Assembly (NCBI GenBank): GCA_038131365.1
Contig: JAYPPH010000005.1
Coordinates: 186,001-250,000, forward strand
Reading direction: 5' to 3'
Length of the DNA: 64,000 bases
Origin: Marisalimonas marina
Lineage (GTDB): Bacteria; Pseudomonadota; Alphaproteobacteria; Puniceispirillales; Marisalimonadaceae
Numbering within the stretch: position 1 is the first letter of the stretch; every line of letters begins with the position of its first letter. The notes beneath the pieces are model-generated. The model worked only from the letters and a program-made list of their open reading frames with translations, did no database searches and had not been told where the DNA came from. A program made the position numbers and the translations under genes. Shown here in pieces: positions 1-7,645 of this stretch.

Positions 1-526
1 TGCTTCCTAAAATATGTGCAGCTAAATTATTTTTAGGATATATCCTCTTATATTTTGTTCTTATTTTTAATCCTTCTATGCCCTCATTCAATAATGCAAT
101 ATGTTCTCTTGGAGAAATCTCTCTTAATAAATTTACAAATTTTTTATTTGAGTTTAATTTGTTTTTTAAATTGCTTTCTTCTAGTCGAGGAAAAATTGTC
201 ACCAATTTTTTTATTGTTTCGCTTTTATTGAAAATTTCATGTGGGTTAATATTTAAACTTGAGGTTGCTATAGTTGTTGCAAGCAAATTATTATTTCGAT
301 CGTAAATATTTCCACGGGGTAAATTTTCAATGATATTTTCTTTAGTTGCTTTAATAGCAATATTCTCTGTACTAGATTTGTGAATGCCAGCTAGAGAGAT
401 TGTCCTATAACCAATGGTTACAAAGGAAAATAAAAACAAACAGCCTACCATTAATAATTTAATTTTTCTAAATTTTGAATTTGTTTCACCTACAAGTGCA
501 TTTTTATAATTTATAATATTTTTCAT
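1..526 (-). CDS. ftsI: Septal peptidoglycan transpeptidase FtsI (PBP3), N-terminal part, cut by the left edge
   Basis: Cross-links septal peptidoglycan during division; an inner-membrane protein with a periplasmic catalytic domain. Only the first 175 codons are present, reading off the left edge without a stop. A hydrophobic segment near residues 22-42 (LLMVGCLFLFSFV) is the membrane anchor. It is followed by the class B PBP signature LPRGNIYDRNNNLLA, matching the family pattern RGxIxDRNGxxLA. The transpeptidase domain lies outside the window. The ATG at 526 overlaps the ftsL stop as ATGA, so the two are translationally coupled in the mraZ-rsmH-ftsL-ftsI order typical of the dcw cluster. Confidence 0.93.
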   Translation of the reverse strand, partial: MKNIINYKNALVGETNSKFRKIKLLMVGCLFLFSFVTIGYRTISLAGIHKSSTENIAIKATKENIIENLPRGNIYDRNNNLLATTIATSSLNINPHEIFNKSETIKKLVTIFPRLEESNLKNKLNSNKKFVNLLREISPREHIALLNEGIEGLKIRTKYKRIYPKNNLAAHILGS

Positions 527-828
527 TTAGCCACCCTTTCGTTTATAGACTTTGTGGCTTCAACTAAATCTTTGATGTTCCAAATATCTGTTGGAAGGAT
601 TTCTTTTAGCTCTAATTTATTTAAAGCTATTTTCTCAATTCTTTCTGGACGCTTGAGATAACTAAGTTCAGCATTTAAAATTTCTATATCTGATTTTGTA
701 TCATCTATCTTGGCTTTAATTGTTCTGAGGGCTATTTCATTTTCATTAATAGAAAACTTAATTTGATATAATGAAATTCCTACTATAAGTATCAAGAAAA
801 TAACTAGAAAAGATGGATATCTAATCAT
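523..828 (-). CDS. ftsL: Cell division protein FtsL
   Basis: Small bitopic divisome protein that bridges early and late division proteins through FtsB/FtsQ. The 101 residues show a short cytoplasmic start, one membrane segment (about residues 6-22, FLVIFLILIVGISLY), then a periplasmic coiled-coil-like stretch with regularly spaced Ile/Leu and charged residues. It ends in LKRPERIEKIALNKL, a pattern usual in alphaproteobacterial FtsL. Sequence alone is weakly conserved in this family, so the call rests mainly on length, topology and position between rsmH and ftsI. The start overlaps the rsmH stop by four bases and the stop overlaps ftsI. Confidence 0.88.
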   Translation of the reverse strand: MIRYPSFLVIFLILIVGISLYQIKFSINENEIALRTIKAKIDDTKSDIEILNAELSYLKRPERIEKIALNKLELKEILPTDIWNIKDLVEATKSINERVAK

Positions 829-1778
829 TCTTGATCTCCAAAATATGATGGAAATTCTGTTCTTCGAGCAACTCGTAATTTAGCAGACCTTGACCGTCTA
901 TTTCCCGCCATTTCTTTTTCTGATGGACAAATAGGCTTTTTTGTTAATATTTCCAGGCTATTTTTTCTCTTATCTTCTTCTGGCAAATATCGTGATATTG
1001 GCTTGCTTCTCGAACATTTAATAAAAAATTCCTTTATAATTCTATCCTCAATTGAATGGAAAGAAACCACAGCCAAAATACCATTTGGATGTAGTGACTT
1101 TTCAGCAGCAATTAGTCCTTTTTCAAGTTCATCTATTTCATTATTGAGATATATTCTAATTGCCTGAAACGTTCTCGTTGCTGGATCAATTTTTTGTTTT
1201 GAGAATGGAATTGATTTCCTAATAATAGTGGCTAGTTGTAAAGTGCTATTAATCCTTTTTGTTAAACGCTCATTAGCAATATTTTTTGCTATTCTTCTAG
1301 AAAAAATTTCATCGCCATATTCATAAATTATGTTAGCTAGTGTTTTTTCCTCTACTTTATTGATAAACTCCTCAGCAGTAGGACCTTCTAATGACATTCT
1401 CATGTCTAAGGGACCATCAGATTTAAATGAAAAACCTCTTTCTTTTTTATCAAGCTGAGGACTTGAAACCCCAAGATCAAAAACTATTCCATTAACTTTA
1501 TTTATATTTTTATCTTTTAAATATTTAATTAGTTCTGAAAACCTTCCATTTACAAAAGTAAACTTATCCTTAAAACAAGATTGTATTGGCTGTGCAAATT
1601 TTTTTGCCTCAGGATCTCTGTCAATGGCTAAAAGATTGCAATTACTTTTACTAAGAATTTCTTTGCTATACCCACCTAAGCCAAATGTGGCGTCAACATA
1701 AAAACCTTCGTCCTTCAATGAAAGCGAATTTATTACTTCATCTAAAAGAACAGGAATATGATGAGTAGTATCTAACAT
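825..1778 (-). CDS. rsmH: 16S rRNA (cytosine(1402)-N(4))-methyltransferase RsmH (MraW)
   Basis: Methylates N4 of C1402 in 16S rRNA using S-adenosylmethionine. At 317 aa it has the usual family length. Visible motifs: N-terminal HIPVLLDEVI, the SAM-binding VDATFGLGGYSKEIL (family GxGGHS, here GLGGYS), FDLGVSSPQLD, ERGFSF, and the C-terminal VSFHSIEDRIIKEFF and AGNRRSRSAKLRVARR. It lies 8 bp downstream of mraZ and overlaps ftsL, so it is part of the same operon. Confidence 0.97.
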   Translation of the reverse strand: MLDTTHHIPVLLDEVINSLSLKDEGFYVDATFGLGGYSKEILSKSNCNLLAIDRDPEAKKFAQPIQSCFKDKFTFVNGRFSELIKYLKDKNINKVNGIVFDLGVSSPQLDKKERGFSFKSDGPLDMRMSLEGPTAEEFINKVEEKTLANIIYEYGDEIFSRRIAKNIANERLTKRINSTLQLATIIRKSIPFSKQKIDPATRTFQAIRIYLNNEIDELEKGLIAAEKSLHPNGILAVVSFHSIEDRIIKEFFIKCSRSKPISRYLPEEDKRKNSLEILTKKPICPSEKEMAGNRRSRSAKLRVARRTEFPSYFGDQE

Positions 1779-1786
1779 AATTAAAG

Positions 1787-2236
1787 CTATTCAGTCTTTT
1801 TATTTAGAATTAATTTTGGAGGACCTTTTTCTTCAAGAATTTGCTTAGACTTTTTATATTGTTTTTCATATTCGGAGGGTGACCATACATAAAAAGATTC
1901 ACCAATCCCCATAAAAACAGCTTTGTTAGAAAGTTCTGCAAAATTCATCAGAGTTTCAGGGATGACAATCCTGCCGCTAGCATCAAATTTAGTTTCAAAA
2001 GAGTCAGCCATCATCATTCTCAATACAAACGCATCATCCGACATGGCATCGAGCTCGTCTATGGCGTTTATATATCTTTGCATTCTGCTTAATGAAGTGC
2101 CTTCTATGCATTTAAATTGAAGGCTTTTAAACAAAATAAGCTGTTCGTCTGATTTCTCTAGAAAAAGTCTATATGTTGCAGGAATTGAAACTCTGCATTT
2201 TAAATCAATCTTATTATGTGAAGTTGATAAAAACAT
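1787..2236 (-). CDS. mraZ: Transcriptional regulator MraZ
   Basis: AbrB/MazE-fold DNA-binding regulator that represses its own division/cell-wall cluster in bacteria where it has been studied. The 149 residues contain two swapped-hairpin repeats: HNKIDLKCRVSIPATYR near residues 7-23 and TKFDASGRIVIPETL near residues 84-98. It is the first protein gene of the minus-strand cluster, downstream of rnpB. A cluster of regularly spaced TGGGA-like boxes about 90-135 bp upstream (2328-2372) is a likely self-binding operator. Confidence 0.95.
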   Translation of the reverse strand: MFLSTSHNKIDLKCRVSIPATYRLFLEKSDEQLILFKSLQFKCIEGTSLSRMQRYINAIDELDAMSDDAFVLRMMMADSFETKFDASGRIVIPETLMNFAELSNKAVFMGIGESFYVWSPSEYEKQYKKSKQILEEKGPPKLILNKKTE

Positions 2237-2327
2237 TGATATTAAATGCCCTAAGTTAGAATTTATATGCTTAGTTTTGCGCTATTATTTAATTCAGAGT
2301 TGTGACCTAAACAGTTTTTCTCATTTT

Positions 2328-2372
2328 AGGGATATCATGGGATTTTATGGGAGTCAATGGTATTTTATGATT
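2328..2372 (-). promoter_or_regulatory. Putative MraZ operator: boxes at a 10-bp period
   Basis: Read on the plus strand, AGGGA (2328), TGGGA (2338), TGGGA (2348), TGGTA (2358) and TGATT (2368) start exactly 10 bp apart, so each box falls on the same face of the helix. E. coli MraZ is known to bind TGGG-type repeats separated by 5-bp spacers, which is this geometry. The site lies between rnpB and mraZ. The last two boxes are degenerate, and I am not certain that box orientation relative to transcription matches the enterobacterial case. Confidence 0.6.
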
Positions 2373-2411
2373 AAAATATGGTATTTTATTGTAATGATTT
2401 TTTAAATTGAA

Positions 2412-2753
2412 GTGTCAGAGAGTAATAAGCCGGGTTTTGTATCAATATGACAGTAGTTATTAATCTTGAGAATTTGTTACCAAATTCTTCTAGCGACCTA
2501 CCCAAGAAACTTTGTAGAAATTCAAAAAATGTTTCTTCTATTTGGTCTTGCTCTAGGTGGGGTTTACCATGCCGTTTTCATCGCTGAAAACGCGGTGTGC
2601 TTTTACCACACCTTTTCACCCTTACCAAAATTGGCGGTATATTTTCTGTGGCACTTTCCCTAGGGTTACCCCTGCTGGACGTTATCCAGCACCTTATTTC
2701 TATAGAGCCCGGACTTTCCTCTTTAAAAAAGCAACTACCTCACTCTCTGACAA
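2412..2753 (-). ncRNA. rnpB: RNase P RNA (class A)
   Basis: Catalytic RNA that matures tRNA 5' ends. On the minus strand the conserved core is visible: GAGGAAAGTCCGGGCTC near the 5' end (about 2706-2723), AGGGTGAAA, AGAGCAAGACC, GGGTAGG, and AACCCGGCTTA near the 3' end. A 10-bp perfect inverted pair, 2742-2751 with 2414-2423, forms the terminal P1 helix and sets the ends. Length is about 340 nt, normal for proteobacteria. Short open frames across it are meaningless. Placement directly upstream of mraZ is common in Alphaproteobacteria. Confidence 0.95.
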
Positions 2754-2757
2754 AATA

Positions 2758-2785
2758 AAAATATAAGGTCTCTAAATAAGGTCAA
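2758..2785 (-). promoter_or_regulatory. Sigma70-type promoter for rnpB
   Basis: On the minus strand TTGACC (2785-2780), a 16-bp spacer and TATTTT (2763-2758) place a start about 7 bp further on, near 2751. This coincides with the first base of the P1 helix of RNase P RNA. The match between predicted start and RNA 5' end supports the call. Confidence 0.6.
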
Positions 2786-2798
2786 TAATTAAATTAAT

Positions 2799-4619
2799 TT
2801 ATCTGTTATTAATCTCTTCGCTTAATATTTGAAGCTTAAGCCATTTATCTTCTTTTATAGATAAATCTTTTTTTGTTTTCGTTATCTCAGATGTTATAGA
2901 ATTAAATTTATTAAAGTCTTTATAATACAAATTTTCTTCATCTAACTGGTTTATCAATAAATCCAATTTATTCTCTAATTTAGAAATTTCTTTGGGTAAT
3001 ACACTCAAAGCGTAAGATTCTTTAAAACTTAATTTTTTAATATTTGTTTCTTTATTAATTATATTTTTTGATTTTTGATTATTTAGTTTTAGTAACTTTT
3101 TAGATTTACTTTTTCGGAGATTTGATAATCCATATTTTTGGTAATAGCTAGAAAAATTGCCTTCATGATTAACAATTTTATTATCATTCTCAAATACTAA
3201 GACTTTATCAATAGTATTATCAAGAAAATACCTGTCATGACTAATTATTAAAACGGTTCCATCATATTTTTTAATTATATCTTTAAGAATGTTCAAAGTA
3301 TAAAAATCAAGGTCGTTTGTAGGCTCGTCTAATATTAAAAAATTGTGATCATTTAAAAATAATTTTGCTAATAATAACCTTACTTTTTCTCCACCTGACA
3401 ATGAAGAGTTACTCTGTAAAGATTTTTTCTCATTAAAAAGAAACAAATTTAAATATGATAAAACATGTATTTTTTGTCCTAGAAAATTAACATGATCACC
3501 ATCTTTACATAATGAGCTCCAAGGAGTTAATTCTGCTTCTATAGACTCCTTATTTTGATCAAAGTACTTAATATTTATATTTTCACCAGTTTTAATTTTA
3601 CCTCTAGATGGTGCAATTATTCCTTGTATTAGTTTTATTAATGTCGTTTTTCCAGAGCCATTTGCCCCAATAATACCAATTCTATCTTTTTTCTTAATTT
3701 TTAGGTTAAGTTTAGAAATGATCTTATCATCAAGATGATTATCATAAGTAAAGTCTACGTTTATTAATTCAATAATATTTGAACCAGACTCATGAGTTTT
3801 TTTAAGGAAAAAATCCATTGATTTTTTTTCCTTAATTCTTGTATTTTCGTAATGTTCAGTAAGTTTTTCTAATTCCCTTACCCTACCCATATTTCTTTTT
3901 CTTCTAGCTGAAATACCCTCAACTGACCATTTTGTTTCACTTTTGATTTTCTGCTTTATTTTAAATGATTGAGACTTTTTTGTATCAATTTGCATTTGAG
4001 CCCAATCATAAAAACCATCATAAGGACCTTCTCTTAATATCATCTCATTTTGATATAACCAAAATGTTTTGGTACCAATTTTTTTTAAGAAATTTTGATC
4101 ATGACTGACTACAAGCATTGATTTTTTTGTTGATACGAGTTTTTCTTCTAACCAGTTTATAGTTGGAAGATCAATATGGTTAGTTGGTTCATCAAAAAGA
4201 ATAAGATCTGATTCATTTAACAGTGACTTGGCAATATGAATTTTACGGATCTCTCCGATTGATAAACCTGCTTTGAGGTTAATATCAGATAATTCTAACT
4301 GATTGATGATGTCTTTTATTTTTGACAAATCTGGATATTCAATATCTTGTGATAAAAATTCCTCGAGATTATCTAAATTTGGCCTTAATGGATTTTGATC
4401 AAGGTAGTCAATTTTTAAATTTGGTTTTTTCCAAATAGTACCACTGTCAGCTTCTTCTATTCCCTTGATAATTTTCATTAATGATGTTTTACCAGATCCA
4501 TTCTCTCCAACTAAAATTATTCGATCATTTTGATGTATTGTAAAATTTAAATTATCTAAAAGTATTTTATTAGATTTTGATATTTTTAAATTTTTTATAG
4601 TGATAAGGGGCTTAGTCAT
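2799..4619 (-). CDS. uup: ABC-F family ATPase, Uup-like
   Basis: Soluble twin-ATPase protein of the ABC-F type; family members act on ribosomes or, for Uup, on ribosome and nucleic-acid homeostasis, not in transport. The first domain (residues ~1-250) has Walker A GENGSGKTS, signature LSIGE and Walker B LILFDEPTNHID. The second (~275-490) has GANGSGKTT, LSGGE and FLILDEPTNDLD. The linker between them is basic and helical. The last ~100 residues (LSFKESYALSVLPKEI onward) form the coiled-coil C-terminal extension typical of Uup. The first signature is slightly degenerate. It stands 8 bp downstream of the DnaJ-domain gene. Confidence 0.9.
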   Translation of the reverse strand: MTKPLITIKNLKISKSNKILLDNLNFTIHQNDRIILVGENGSGKTSLMKIIKGIEEADSGTIWKKPNLKIDYLDQNPLRPNLDNLEEFLSQDIEYPDLSKIKDIINQLELSDINLKAGLSIGEIRKIHIAKSLLNESDLILFDEPTNHIDLPTINWLEEKLVSTKKSMLVVSHDQNFLKKIGTKTFWLYQNEMILREGPYDGFYDWAQMQIDTKKSQSFKIKQKIKSETKWSVEGISARRKRNMGRVRELEKLTEHYENTRIKEKKSMDFFLKKTHESGSNIIELINVDFTYDNHLDDKIISKLNLKIKKKDRIGIIGANGSGKTTLIKLIQGIIAPSRGKIKTGENINIKYFDQNKESIEAELTPWSSLCKDGDHVNFLGQKIHVLSYLNLFLFNEKKSLQSNSSLSGGEKVRLLLAKLFLNDHNFLILDEPTNDLDFYTLNILKDIIKKYDGTVLIISHDRYFLDNTIDKVLVFENDNKIVNHEGNFSSYYQKYGLSNLRKSKSKKLLKLNNQKSKNIINKETNIKKLSFKESYALSVLPKEISKLENKLDLLINQLDEENLYYKDFNKFNSITSEITKTKKDLSIKEDKWLKLQILSEEINNR

Positions 4620-4627
4620 TTAAATAA

Positions 4628-5347
4628 TTAACTCTGTTTTTTAATTGTTTCCCAAGCATTATTAATTTCTGTGAGCCTTTGAGTATTTTGTTTTATTAAT
4701 TCTTTCGGCATTCCTTGGGAAATAAGAAGATCTGGATGATGTTTAGTCACTAATTTTTTCCATATTTTTTTTACTTCACTAATTGGAGTTTTTTCTGAAA
4801 TTCCTAATATTTTATAAGGGTTAGATGGATCTTTAATTTTATATGAAATTATTCTTTCAAAATCCTCATTTGAAAAACCAAATATCTCACTCACTCTTTT
4901 TAAATATATTATTTCTGGATGTGTAATTTTTCCATCTGCTTCAGCAATTACTATTAGTAGATTTAATAATTCTTCTAAAACAGGAGAGTTTTTTTCTAGC
5001 AAGTTTGAAATTTGTTGTGCATAGACTTCATATCCATGAGTAGACTTTTTTGCTTGATCCCATAAAAAAGCAACATTTTTTATTTCAGTATCTGGAACAT
5101 CAATTTTATTTTTAAAAGCAAGAATTTCTTGTTTGGTAACTTTTCCATCTGCTTTTGCCATTTTGGCGGAGAGAACTATAATCCCAATTGTAAACCCAAT
5201 TTGTTTAAGGGCTAACTTATCCGATCTCTTTTTTTGGGTTTGCATTTTATCTATAGCATGTCCGGCAGCTCCACCTATGAGTGCTCCAATGGGCCCGCCT
5301 AATGCAAACCCACTTGTACTACCAATAATTTTACCCCATATATTCAT
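4628..5347 (-). CDS. TerB-like / DnaJ-domain co-chaperone, DjlA-like
   Basis: Probable J-domain partner of DnaK. The N-terminus (residues ~8-32) is a glycine-rich hydrophobic stretch resembling the short glycine-zipper membrane segment of DjlA. The middle (~50-170) has TerB/DjlA-type paired acidic motifs, KADGKVTKQEI and EADGKITHPEI. The C-terminal ~65 residues form a J domain beginning NPYKILGI with the essential HPD tripeptide in TKHHPDLL. Length 239 aa agrees with alphaproteobacterial DjlA homologues. It is probably co-transcribed with the uup-like gene. Confidence 0.88.
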   Translation of the reverse strand: MNIWGKIIGSTSGFALGGPIGALIGGAAGHAIDKMQTQKKRSDKLALKQIGFTIGIIVLSAKMAKADGKVTKQEILAFKNKIDVPDTEIKNVAFLWDQAKKSTHGYEVYAQQISNLLEKNSPVLEELLNLLIVIAEADGKITHPEIIYLKRVSEIFGFSNEDFERIISYKIKDPSNPYKILGISEKTPISEVKKIWKKLVTKHHPDLLISQGMPKELIKQNTQRLTEINNAWETIKKQS

Positions 5348-5455
5348 CGTTTAGGTATTACAATTAAGATAATAGGCTTACAAGTAAAATAAATTTTGTT
5401 AAGAGTGGTTAAAAATGTCTTAATAAAGCTTATAGCTTTCTACAAGGAGTATATA

Positions 5456-5683
5456 TTGATCGAGGAATATGATTTCACAGGATTAAAATGCCCGTTACCA
5501 ATATTAAAAGCCAAAAGAGTTTTAAAGACTTTAATAAAAGGTAAAAAAGTAACATTTATTTCAGACGATCCTGCTAGTCCAATTGATTTTAAGCATTTTT
5601 CTAAAAGTGAGGGTTATGATATTACTATTAAGTCAACTAAAGCAGGCAAACATTTTTTTACACTCTCTAAGGGTTCGGTCTAA
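5456..5683 (+). CDS. tusA: TusA/SirA-family sulfur carrier protein
   Basis: Small sulfurtransferase that relays persulfide sulfur, in the TusA case toward tRNA 2-thiouridine. The hallmark CPxP motif is present in GLKCPLPILKAKRVL, with the active cysteine near residue 11. An open frame extends upstream to 5396, but the TTG at 5456 is preceded by AAGGAG at 5444-5449 with six bases of spacing, and starts the protein exactly where TusA proteins begin; this gives 75 aa. It is followed 18 bp later by plsC. Confidence 0.88.
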   Translation: MIEEYDFTGLKCPLPILKAKRVLKTLIKGKKVTFISDDPASPIDFKHFSKSEGYDITIKSTKAGKHFFTLSKGSV

Positions 5684-5701
5684 GGCTGTAATTTTGATAA
5701 T

Positions 5702-6439
5702 ATGAATTTTCTTAAATCATTATTTTTTAATATACAATTTTATGTAGGTACAAGTTTTTTGGTTACTTTATGCCTTCCATCTCTTTTGTTTTCAAGAAAT
5801 GTGGTCATGGTTGTTAACAGAATTTGGTGCTTAATAATGATCAAAGGAATGAAATGGTGGCTGGGAACTGAAGTTAAAATTGTTGGAGAAATACCGCCTA
5901 AAGAAAAAGTTGTTATTTATGCAATTAAGCATCAATCGGCCTGGGAAACTGTTTTTTGTACAGATCTTTTTTCGATGCCTTCAATTGTTTTAAAAAAAGC
6001 ATTAATTTATATACCAGTAATAGGACTATATTTTCTAAAGTCTGGAGCAATACCTATTGCAAGAGACCAGGGTATAAATGCATTAAAAAAAATGGGTAAA
6101 AATGCAAAAAGAGCTGTTAAGGAAAATAGATCAATGATGATTTTTCCGCAGGGAACAAGGGTTAATCCTGGTGTGTCTTCAAGAGAAAAACCTTATCTAC
6201 CTGGAGTTTTTTTTCTTTATACACAGGCCAAGGTTCCTGTAATCCCAGTTGCCCATAATGCAGGATTACTTTGGCCAAAAAATAGTTTTATGAAGTACCC
6301 TGATCGCCTTAAATCCAAGTCGGTAACCATCAAAATTCTTCCTGCTATTCAGCCAGGTTTGTCTAAGCTTGATTTTTTAAAAAAATTAGAAACTTCAATT
6401 GAATCTCATTCGAATGAATTAATAGATATGGAAAAATAA
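5702..6439 (+). CDS. plsC: 1-acyl-sn-glycerol-3-phosphate acyltransferase (PlsC family)
   Basis: Transfers an acyl chain to lysophosphatidic acid in phospholipid synthesis at the inner membrane. The 245 residues contain an N-terminal hydrophobic segment (~10-35). The catalytic block is KHQSAWET, an HxxxxE where most members have HxxxxD. The substrate block is FPQGTR, where most have FPEGTR. PVIPVAHNAG follows further on. Both substitutions keep chemically similar groups and look like lineage variants, not decay. The downstream DUF2237 gene begins 2 bp after its stop, so the pair is probably co-transcribed. Confidence 0.9.
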   Translation: MNFLKSLFFNIQFYVGTSFLVTLCLPSLLFSRNVVMVVNRIWCLIMIKGMKWWLGTEVKIVGEIPPKEKVVIYAIKHQSAWETVFCTDLFSMPSIVLKKALIYIPVIGLYFLKSGAIPIARDQGINALKKMGKNAKRAVKENRSMMIFPQGTRVNPGVSSREKPYLPGVFFLYTQAKVPVIPVAHNAGLLWPKNSFMKYPDRLKSKSVTIKILPAIQPGLSKLDFLKKLETSIESHSNELIDMEK

Positions 6440-6441
6440 GC

Positions 6442-6843
6442 ATGGATGGATTTTTGCCTGAAAGAGGAAATAAGAAACAATTAAATGTACTAGGCGAAGA
6501 GCTTAAGCCATGTAACTATGGGTTAGATAATTCTATAGTTACTGGATTTTATAGAGATAATTGTTGTAATACAGGGGCTGATGACTTTGGCTTGCATACT
6601 GTGTGTTGTGTAATGACTGATGAGTTTTTAAATTTTTCTATTTTAGTTGGCAACGACTTAAGTACAAGCATTCCTGAGTATAACTTTCCAGGTTTACGTG
6701 ATGGAGATAGGTGGTGTCTGTGTGCTTCGAGGTGGGATGAGGCCTTTAAAGCAGGGAAAGCACCAAAAGTAATTTTAGAATCAACTAATATAGCGACCCT
6801 ATCAATAGTAAAATTAGAAGATTTAAAAAAACATGCTATGTAG
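6442..6843 (+). CDS. DUF2237 family protein
   Basis: Conserved protein of unknown function. The 133 residues match the DUF2237 pattern: NVLGEELKPC near the start, GFYRDNCCNTGADDFGLHTVCCVMT in the middle (several cysteines), and FPGLRDGDRWCLCASRW followed by EAFKAGKAPKVILESTN. The clustered conserved Cys, Asp and Trp residues suggest a metal site or enzyme active site, but no reaction is assigned. It follows plsC by 2 bp. Confidence 0.88.
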   Translation: MDGFLPERGNKKQLNVLGEELKPCNYGLDNSIVTGFYRDNCCNTGADDFGLHTVCCVMTDEFLNFSILVGNDLSTSIPEYNFPGLRDGDRWCLCASRWDEAFKAGKAPKVILESTNIATLSIVKLEDLKKHAM

Positions 6844-6864
6844 ATAATAAAGGAATTAATTATT

Positions 6865-7056
6865 ATGCACTTAGATCAAAAAATTACTGTTTTTTGTACT
6901 GATCATGAAACTAAAAAAGATGGTAAAATTTTAAGAATATATAATGGGGGTATAGATGTTGAGGTTTCTGGTACAATAATTAAACTCAAGAAGACAAAAC
7001 CAAACTTTTATGTTGGTTCTATGGCTGGTTTGGAGTTCGTGGTAGAAACTAAATAA
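6865..7056 (+). CDS. Small conserved-looking protein of unknown function
   Basis: I do not recognise this 63-residue protein. It starts with ATG preceded by AAAGGAA about 10 bases upstream. The sequence alternates short hydrophobic stretches and turns (KITVFCTDHE, GKILRIYNGGIDVEV, GTIIKLKKT, GLEFVVE), suggesting a small all-beta fold. No transmembrane segment or signal peptide is seen. It lies downstream of the DUF2237 gene on the same strand and converges on the bactofilin gene with 5 bp between their stops. Confidence 0.6.
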   Translation: MHLDQKITVFCTDHETKKDGKILRIYNGGIDVEVSGTIIKLKKTKPNFYVGSMAGLEFVVETK

Positions 7057-7061
7057 ACTAT

Positions 7062-7466
7062 TTATACCTTTGAGGTAATTTTGACAATTTTATCTTCTTT
7101 TTCTTGAATTTGTTTCATGCCGTCAACATTAATTATACCACCTTCAAAAACTGCTATTTGTTTGTAAGTTATATTTCCTGACAGTTTTCCAGTTTCCATA
7201 ATAACAATGCTATCTGATATAATGTTTCCTCTAACATCACCACTTATAATAAGTTCAGTTGATTTTATTTTACCTTCAAGTTGTCCATTCTCATCAACTA
7301 TAATTTGATCAGCAGAAATTTCTCCAATAAACTTGTTTCTAATTAAAACTGATCCTGATGTATTATATTTACCTTCAAAAACACCATCTCCATCAAGTTG
7401 AGAACATGTTTCCAAATTTTTAAGTTTGTCTTTTAAGGGTGAAGAAATTCTACTTATTTTAATCAT
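7062..7466 (-). CDS. Bactofilin family cytoskeletal protein
   Basis: Bactofilins polymerise without nucleotide into filaments that scaffold cell-wall enzymes or positioning systems at the membrane. The 134 residues contain the beta-helical core of the family (DUF583), with repeating units such as GVFEGKYNTSGSVLIRNKFIGEISADQIIVDENGQ, broken here as VFEGKYNTSG, IGEISADQIIV, GQLEGKIKSTELIISGDV and GKLSGNITYKQIAV. Short charged tails flank the core. It is a single gene without a neighbouring M23 peptidase, which often accompanies bactofilins. Confidence 0.9.
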   Translation of the reverse strand: MIKISRISSPLKDKLKNLETCSQLDGDGVFEGKYNTSGSVLIRNKFIGEISADQIIVDENGQLEGKIKSTELIISGDVRGNIISDSIVIMETGKLSGNITYKQIAVFEGGIINVDGMKQIQEKEDKIVKITSKV

Positions 7467-7645
7467 ATCTTATCCATCAAAATAAATATCATTACTTTTC
7501 GAAAACAAAACAGCAATGTAAAAAATAACCAATTGATTAATAACAATTTTTTAAATTTTTATGGAAAATAGTTTTTTTATATTTTTAAATTAAAGAATCA
7601 GTCTATAACTAATATAACAAATTCACCTAAATCACGGAAATAAAT

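Noticed and set aside
2466..2766. Two plus-strand open frames of 65 and 69 codons
   Set aside because: They lie entirely within the minus-strand RNase P RNA, whose conserved core explains the sequence.
5396..5455. Upstream extension of the TusA frame
   Set aside because: TTG at 5456 has a well-placed AAGGAG and matches the family start; the extension has neither.
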